IMG/VR virus record: IMGVR_UViG_3300032782_000005
Coordinates: 1-64,000 of that record
Length of the DNA stretch: 64,000 nucleotides
Direction: 5' to 3' (one strand)
Source: a virus
Shown: piece after piece, positions 62,686-64,000 of the stretch
Position numbering within the stretch: the stretch's first letter is position 1
How the letters are laid out: every line of letters begins with the position of its first letter
Notes under the pieces: model-generated
Told to the model about the DNA's origin: nothing
Database searches by the model: none
What the model saw: only the letters and a program-made list of their open reading frames with translations
Program-made: the position numbers and the translations under genes

Positions 62686-62710
62686 CTCGCCCGCAAAGGA
62701 GCAAAGACCA

Positions 62711-63229
62711 ATGGCCGAAACAACCGCCTACGCTGCCGCAATCGCGGGAATCGCGCCCGACTTGTCCTACTCCGCCGAGTTCGTTCCGTGGAAACTGTCC
62801 CGGAACGCCGGAGAGAAATCGCCGTCCTTGAACTGGAAAATCACCCTGAAAACCCCGCGCGGTTCGCTCACAACGGACTACATGCAAGGAATTGGGCATT
62901 TGCCCGGATACAAGCATGGCCCCAAAAGCATCATGCAAGACGAACTGGAGCGCGTCGCCGCAGACTCGGGAAAGCTTCCGGGGCGCGGCGTGTTTGCCAA
63001 ACCGCTCGCCGCGCCCGCCCTGGCCGACGTGCTCCATTCGCTGCTCCTTGACGCCGAAGCGCTGGACTCCGCGACCTTTGAAGATTGGGCATGCGATCTC
63101 GGGTATGACACCGATTCCCGCAAGGCGGAATCCATCTATCGCGCGTGCCTTGCAATCGGCTTGAAACTGCGTCGGATGCTTGGCGACGAAACGATAGCAG
63201 CGCTCCGTGAAGCGCTGCGCGACCTGTAA
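62711..63229 (+). CDS. Phage protein, 172 aa
   Basis: Best copy of the CTCGCCCGCAAAGGAGCAAAG leader. SPSLNWKITLKTPRGSLTTDY then MQGIGHLPGY and an ATFEDWACDLGYDTDSRKAES helix pattern are found in a widely distributed phage accessory family without known function. C-terminal helix LRRMLGDETIAALREAL. Confidence 0.6.
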   Translation: MAETTAYAAAIAGIAPDLSYSAEFVPWKLSRNAGEKSPSLNWKITLKTPRGSLTTDYMQGIGHLPGYKHGPKSIMQDELERVAADSGKLPGRGVFAKPLAAPALADVLHSLLLDAEALDSATFEDWACDLGYDTDSRKAESIYRACLAIGLKLRRMLGDETIAALREALRDL

Positions 63230-63262
63230 CCCATCCCCCCTTCGCCCGGAGGTAAACGAACG

Positions 63263-63547
63263 ATGGCACACCGAACCTTCCCGACTCTGAAAGTCATCGG
63301 CTGCGACATATTCGACGATGACGCAAATCCAATTGCGCACATCGACCCACAAGAGGAGCAACCCTCTCAGACCGTTGCGGCCTATGCCAGACTATTCAGC
63401 GCCGCCCCGGAACTCCTCGCAGCGCTGCAAGCGCTGGCCAATGCGTGCCACGAAGCGCGAAAGCATCTCATTCTGGATGATGACAAGAAAACAGTGGAGG
63501 CGCTGAAGTCAGCCCGCGCCGCAATCCGCAAGGCGACAGGAGAGTAA
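63263..63547 (+). CDS. Helical protein, 94 aa
   Basis: Starts after TTCGCCCGGAGG. FPTLKVIGCDIFDDDANPIAHI (strands) then a long helix (YARLFSAAPELLAALQALANACHEARKHL) and ARAAIRKATGE. Related to small phage proteins with this coiled-coil type; function unknown. Confidence 0.55.
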   Translation: MAHRTFPTLKVIGCDIFDDDANPIAHIDPQEEQPSQTVAAYARLFSAAPELLAALQALANACHEARKHLILDDDKKTVEALKSARAAIRKATGE

Positions 63548-63607
63548 CCCACAATCGCCGCACGGACCGCAACGCGCGGCCAGCTCGCCCGCACAAAGGA
63601 GCAAGCA

Positions 63608-63856
63608 ATGCGAAGGTACACAACGGTCGGGAATGTTCGCGGTTCATGCGGCCATCACCACCAGACCATCGAGAGCGCCGTGCGCTGCATGCAGCGCGAT
63701 CAGGCGGATTGTAAACGTCAAGGCGGTTATTCCGATCGCAATCTAATCGCCTTGGAGGACGGCCGGCGCGTCCCCTTGAAAGAGGCGGAATATCTGTATT
63801 CCGTCTCGGATGAATGCGACCGAAGAATCCATTCTCACAGACGCCGCCGCACCTAA
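63608..63856 (+). CDS. Basic Cys/His-containing protein, 82 aa
   Basis: CTCGCCCGCACAAAGGAGCAAGC before the ATG, and a GCCGC/GCGGC hairpin upstream. CGHHHQTIESAVRCMQRDQADCKRQGG and RRIHSHRRRRT suggest nucleic-acid or metal binding. Followed by a terminator-like hairpin. Confidence 0.5.
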   Translation: MRRYTTVGNVRGSCGHHHQTIESAVRCMQRDQADCKRQGGYSDRNLIALEDGRRVPLKEAEYLYSVSDECDRRIHSHRRRRT

Positions 63857-63869
63857 CATGTTCTTGGAG

Positions 63870-63899
63870 CGCCGCACGGAAAGCAAACGTGCGGCGTTT
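63870..63899 (+). terminator. Terminator-like hairpin after the last gene
   Basis: CGCCGCACG (63870-63878) pairs perfectly with CGTGCGGCG (63888-63896) around a 9-nt loop, followed by TTT. The T-run is short. Confidence 0.6.
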
Positions 63900-64000
63900 C
63901 CATGCGCCAACCCGTCCAGGATGCCCTAGAATCGCCGATCGTCGCGCCGGCCGGTCTATCGTGCGTGCGAAGTGAGCGGCCCGTAGGCGCAAAGACCGGA
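63900..64000. other. No gene seen at the right edge
   Basis: About 100 bases after the terminator-like hairpin. A TAGAAT box (63927) could be a promoter for a gene beyond the window; no -35 is clear. Confidence 0.35.

Larger units (their letters stand above)
59351..63592 (+). repeat. Family of CTCGCCCG-AAAGGAG leader boxes
   Basis: Eight genes in the last 4.5 kb are preceded by the core (C/T)TCGCCCG(C/G), usually followed by AAAGG, with starts 14-21 bases further on. Cores: 59351, 59569, 60720, 61133, 61653, 62686, 63241 and 63584. Downstream bases are CAAAGGAGCAA in the best copies. It joins a ribosome site to a fixed upstream box. I see no comparable set in the rest of the window. Confidence 0.85.

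Overview
The window is about 64 kb of GC-rich, tightly packed DNA, almost all coded on the + strand with ATGA, GTGA and TGATG gene junctions. It reads as part of the genome of a tailed phage (or a prophage-like element): tail tube, tape measure, portal, Mu F-like head protein, fibres, holin-like proteins, ERF/YqaJ recombination, a helicase and a sliding clamp. The likely host is a planctomycete of the Gemmata group, because the protein at 948-1871 starts with the RLERLEDRTTPS surface-protein signature of that group. No terminase, major capsid protein, integrase or DNA polymerase is visible, so the window is a fragment of a larger genome.

Layout. 1-2.0 kb: end of a Ser-rich fibre, a LamG fibre and a host-like surface protein. 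2.0-9.0 kb: neck and tail genes, including a likely -1 frameshift pair, tail tube and tape measure, interrupted by a minus-strand DUF559-like gene and an endonuclease VII gene. 9.0-19.9 kb: virion proteins, portal, a Mu F-like protein fused to a zincin metallopeptidase, a likely +1 frameshift gene and two fibres sharing an N-terminal domain. 19.8-21.8 kb: minus-strand accessory island with a transposase remnant. 21.8-38.2 kb: sugar and glycosylation island with three GT9-type domains, two HldE-type nucleotidyltransferase domains, a PfkB kinase, other glycosyltransferases, two radical SAM enzymes, an aminotransferase, an acetyltransferase, methyltransferases and a GroES. 38.2-43.8 kb: membrane proteins (holin candidates), a secreted papain-like protease and small exported proteins. 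43.9-54.0 kb: regulators, a tRNA-like element with a structured RNA, ERF, YqaJ, LexA-like and ParB-like proteins, helicase, nucleases, a sigma region 4-like protein and a beta clamp. 54.0-58.2 kb: a second fibre module with a very long Ser/Pro/Ala tract. 58.3-63.9 kb: small basic, AT-hook and unknown proteins, most with one conserved leader box.

The most unusual features are regulatory. A 22-bp element (10-bp inverted arms CTACTGGTAA and TTACCAGTAG around AA or TT) occurs five times perfectly and twice in decayed form, roughly every 9-14 kb. Two perfect copies lie inside unrelated genes and are read in the same frame as TGNFTSR. Two intergenic copies carry an identical upstream box. A ribbon-helix-helix protein, a protease-less LexA-like protein and a ParB-like protein are candidate binders. 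Three HNH-type endonuclease genes share a hairpin leader ending 29-30 nt before the ATG, and eight genes in the last 4.5 kb share a CTCGCCCG-AAAGGAG leader. Several genes appear to be transcribed as leaderless mRNAs.

How the parts may work together (inference): the glycosylation island could make an ADP-heptose-type activated sugar and attach glycans either to the Ser-rich fibres or to the host surface, with the phage GroES helping fold these enzymes or virion proteins. Release may use several holin candidates with the secreted papain-like protease, which would suit a host with a protein-rich envelope.
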